64,000 nt of DNA from CAZEVY01 sp964515555 (lineage in GTDB: Bacteria > Acidobacteriota > Terriglobia > Bryobacterales > Bryobacteraceae): positions 1 through 64,000 of the forward strand of contig CAZEVY010000014.1 of the NCBI GenBank assembly GCA_964515555.1, in the 5' to 3' direction. The notes under the pieces were generated by a model. The model worked only from the letters and a program-made list of their open reading frames with translations. It searched no databases and was not told the DNA's origin. The position numbers and the translations under genes were made by a program. This document shows, in pieces, positions 62,008-64,000 of this stretch. How positions within the stretch are numbered: position 1 is the stretch's first letter; each line of letters opens with the position of its first letter.

Positions 62008-63777
62008 ATGCTTCACGATCAGGACCTGCTTTCCATTCAGGAAACGCGCTCCAAGGTTCAGCTCGCCTGGGAAGCCGCGGCCGGGTACCGCGCGTTCAAC
62101 CAGGAGCAGGCCGACGCCATCGTCGAGCGCATGGCGGCGGTGGCGCGCGAGCACGCCCAGGCGCTGGCCGACATGGCGGTCGAGGAGACCGGCTACGGCA
62201 ACGCCCGCGACAAGTACGCCAAGAACATGCTGGCCGCCGACGTCCTGTGCCGCGCCATGCGCGGGATGAAGACCATCGGCGTGCTGCGCGAAGTTCCCCA
62301 GGACAAGGTGGTCGAGATCGGCGTGCCGGTCGGCGTCGTTGCCGCCATTCTGCCGACCACGAATCCCACCTCCACGGCGATTTATAAGGTTCTCATCGCG
62401 CTCAAGTCCGGCAACGCCATCGTGCTCAGCCCGCACCCGCGCGCGAAGAACTGCACCTGCGCAACGGCCGACCTGCTCTATCGCGCCGCGCTCGAAGCCG
62501 GCGCGCCGGAGAACGTCATCCAGTGCGTAACGAACCCGACCATCGAGGCGACCAACGCCCTCATGCGGCACGAGCGCACGGGCGTGATTCTCTCGACCGG
62601 CGGCCACGGCATCGTCAAGGCGGCTTATTCGTCGGGTAAGCCTGCCTTCGGCGTCGGACCCGGCAACGTGCCGGTCTACATCGAGGCGTCGGCCGAGGTG
62701 TCGGCGTCGGTGGCGAGCGTCGTCAGCGGGAAATCGTTCGACTACGGGACCGTGTGCTCGAGCGAGCAGGCCATCGTGATCACCGCCGATAAGCGCGAAG
62801 CGGTGCTGACCGCGCTCCGGTCCAACCATGCCCATGTCTGCGACGAAAAGCAGGCGGCGGCGCTGGCGAAGCTGCTGCTCACGCCGAACTTCACGGTGAA
62901 TCCGAAGTGCGTCGGCCAGTCGCCCGTGAAGATCGCGCAGATGGCGGGATTCGAGGTCCCCGCCGATACGTCGATTCTCGCTGTGGAGGTGGCGGGCGTC
63001 GGCAGGCAGCATCCGCTCTCGGCCGAGAAGCTCTCGCCGGTGCTGGCGCTGATGTTTGTCGCCGATCACGAGGCGGCGCTCAAGACTTGCGAAGCCATCC
63101 TGCGCTTCGGCGGGCTGGGCCACACCTGCGTGATCTACTCGAAGGACGACGCGCGCATTCGCGAATACGGGATGCGCATGCCAGCGTTTCGCGTGCTCGT
63201 CAACACGCCCTCGCCGCAGGGATCGGTGGGAATCACCACCGGGGTGTTTCCGTCGATGACGCTGGGCTGCGGAGCGATCGCCGGCAACATCACCAGCGAC
63301 AACATCGGGCCGATGCACCTGATCAACGTGAAGCGCCTGGCGTACCGGGTCGACCGCGGCGCTTCCGCGCCTTCTCCCGCGCCCGCCGCGGCTACGGCGA
63401 CGCCGGCCCAGGCGGTGACCGCAACCGTGCGTCCTACAGTCGCCGCCGCCGTGGAACGGTATCTTGCGCAACGCGGCTTCGCCGGCAATCCGCGTCCGGC
63501 AGCGAATGTGGAATCCGTCGTCGACCGGTTCCTCGCGGCCCGAAGCGGCGGGACTTCCCCGCCCCCGGCGCCGTCCTGCGCGGCTCCCGCAAGCGCCCCG
63601 GCGTCGCCGGCCGCGCCCGCGCCCGCGGTCCACGTCGTGGACTTCGTCTGCGAGAACGACGTGCGCGCGGCGGTCGCCTCCCAGCGCAAGATCTACATCG
63701 GACCGAAGACCATCGTCACGCCTTCGGCGCGCGAACTTGGCGCGCAGCATGACATCCTGGTGGAGGCAGCGCGATGA
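62008..63777 (+). CDS. CoA-acylating aldehyde dehydrogenase of a microcompartment, with C-terminal extension
   Basis: A 589-residue protein. Residues 1 to about 450 are a PduP/EutE-like CoA-dependent aldehyde dehydrogenase: VAAILPTTNPTSTAIYKVLI, GVILSTGGHGIVKAAYSSGK, FGVGPGNVPVYIE and the nucleophile in FDYGTVCSSEQAIV. After a Pro/Ala linker there are two amphipathic helices, VAAAVERYLAQRGFAG (about 477-493) and VESVVDRFLAARSG (about 501-514), which look like encapsulation peptides. A further linker leads to a 45-residue module (VVDFVCENDVRAAVASQRKI, IGPKTIVTPSARELG) resembling segments in other BMC proteins such as EutT-like enzymes. It overlaps the next gene by 4 nt. Confidence 0.92.
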   Translation: MLHDQDLLSIQETRSKVQLAWEAAAGYRAFNQEQADAIVERMAAVAREHAQALADMAVEETGYGNARDKYAKNMLAADVLCRAMRGMKTIGVLREVPQDKVVEIGVPVGVVAAILPTTNPTSTAIYKVLIALKSGNAIVLSPHPRAKNCTCATADLLYRAALEAGAPENVIQCVTNPTIEATNALMRHERTGVILSTGGHGIVKAAYSSGKPAFGVGPGNVPVYIEASAEVSASVASVVSGKSFDYGTVCSSEQAIVITADKREAVLTALRSNHAHVCDEKQAAALAKLLLTPNFTVNPKCVGQSPVKIAQMAGFEVPADTSILAVEVAGVGRQHPLSAEKLSPVLALMFVADHEAALKTCEAILRFGGLGHTCVIYSKDDARIREYGMRMPAFRVLVNTPSPQGSVGITTGVFPSMTLGCGAIAGNITSDNIGPMHLINVKRLAYRVDRGASAPSPAPAAATATPAQAVTATVRPTVAAAVERYLAQRGFAGNPRPAANVESVVDRFLAARSGGTSPPPAPSCAAPASAPASPAAPAPAVHVVDFVCENDVRAAVASQRKIYIGPKTIVTPSARELGAQHDILVEAAR

Positions 63778-64000
63778 GCAAACCCCGCAACGACCTGGCT
63801 GTTCTCAAGGACGAGATCCTGGCCTATCTCGGCTCCCACAACTTCACGGTGTTCCACGGCGAGCCGCGGACCGCCGACAAAGGCATCCGCAGGATCGCCT
63901 GGGACGCCGAACAGTATCCGGATTTCCGTCAGTTCCTCGAAGTCGCGCGCCAGGCCGAGGTCAAGATCGTTCACCTCGCTCACCAGCCACTCTCGGAAGA
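63774..64000 (+). CDS. Unknown BMC-operon protein, N-terminal part (runs off right edge)
   Basis: Starts with an ATG overlapping the aldehyde dehydrogenase stop (ATGA) and is open to the window end (75 codons seen). It reads MSKPRNDLAVLKDEILAYLG, then HNFTVFHGEPRTADKGIRRI, AWDAEQYPDFRQFLEVARQA and EVKIVHLAHQPL. I do not recognise a domain. Its translational coupling to the aldehyde dehydrogenase suggests a role in the microcompartment. Confidence 0.75.
   Translation, partial: MSKPRNDLAVLKDEILAYLGSHNFTVFHGEPRTADKGIRRIAWDAEQYPDFRQFLEVARQAEVKIVHLAHQPLSE

Overview
The window is about 64 kb of high-GC bacterial DNA. It most likely comes from an acidobacterium of the Solibacter/Bryobacter type. 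The main evidence is the repeated C-terminal module of the kind first named from Solibacter (TIGR03437-like) on at least four large exported proteins. Supporting evidence is a CRTAC1-like FG-GAP/ASPIC-UnbV protein, a CadC-type winged-helix/TPR regulator, a DUF6677-like membrane protein, and many genes joined by ATGA/GTGA overlaps. This is inferred from family recognition, not from a marker gene; I see no rRNA, tRNA, IS element or CRISPR array.

Layout: (1) 1-6530: the edge of a circularly permuted ATP-grasp gene, a brnT-brnA toxin-antitoxin pair, and a complete imuA-imuB-dnaE2 mutasome operon. (2) 6633-10648: an exported TPR/FG-GAP protein and two uncharacterised exported or membrane proteins. 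(3) 10658-17769: a histidine operon, order I-G-D-C-HAD phosphatase-B-H-F-A, preceded by a leader peptide with four consecutive His codons and a perfect-stem terminator, i.e. a classical attenuator. hisE is absent. (4) 17753-19957: a vapBC pair and a four-gene reverse cluster (PilZ, HAD phosphatase, two small membrane proteins). (5) 20047-27947: acyl-CoA dehydrogenase, a small P-loop kinase, phosphotransacetylase, hydrolase and malonyl-CoA-synthetase-like genes, a Uma2 nuclease, and an ATP-grasp protein fused to two SET domains. (6) 27983-30499: a secreted CocE/NonD hydrolase and an NTF2-like protein, divergent.

(7) 30614-43189: six tightly packed co-directional genes. They encode a haem c/copper-monooxygenase-like protein, two giant secreted metzincin-like metalloproteases, a FemAB-like acyltransferase, a divergent Nramp-related transporter and an asparagine-synthetase-like PP-loop enzyme. 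The last three overlap by 4 nt each, and this is the best candidate here for an undescribed system. (8) 43190-59572: a winged-helix/TPR membrane regulator diverging from an NHL-repeat protein followed by two more metzincin paralogues, then a reverse-strand exported Ig-like protein. (9) 59629-64000: an FMN alpha-hydroxyacid dehydrogenase, a Tat-exported propeller protein and the start of a bacterial microcompartment operon (BMC-H shell protein, CoA-acylating aldehyde dehydrogenase with two encapsulation-like helices, and an unknown gene cut by the right edge).

A recurring feature is a good -10 hexamer only 6-12 nt before a start codon with no Shine-Dalgarno sequence. It is seen at the his leader, vapB, the SET fusion, the NTF2-like gene, the hydroxyacid dehydrogenase and others, which suggests frequent leaderless or very short-leader transcripts.
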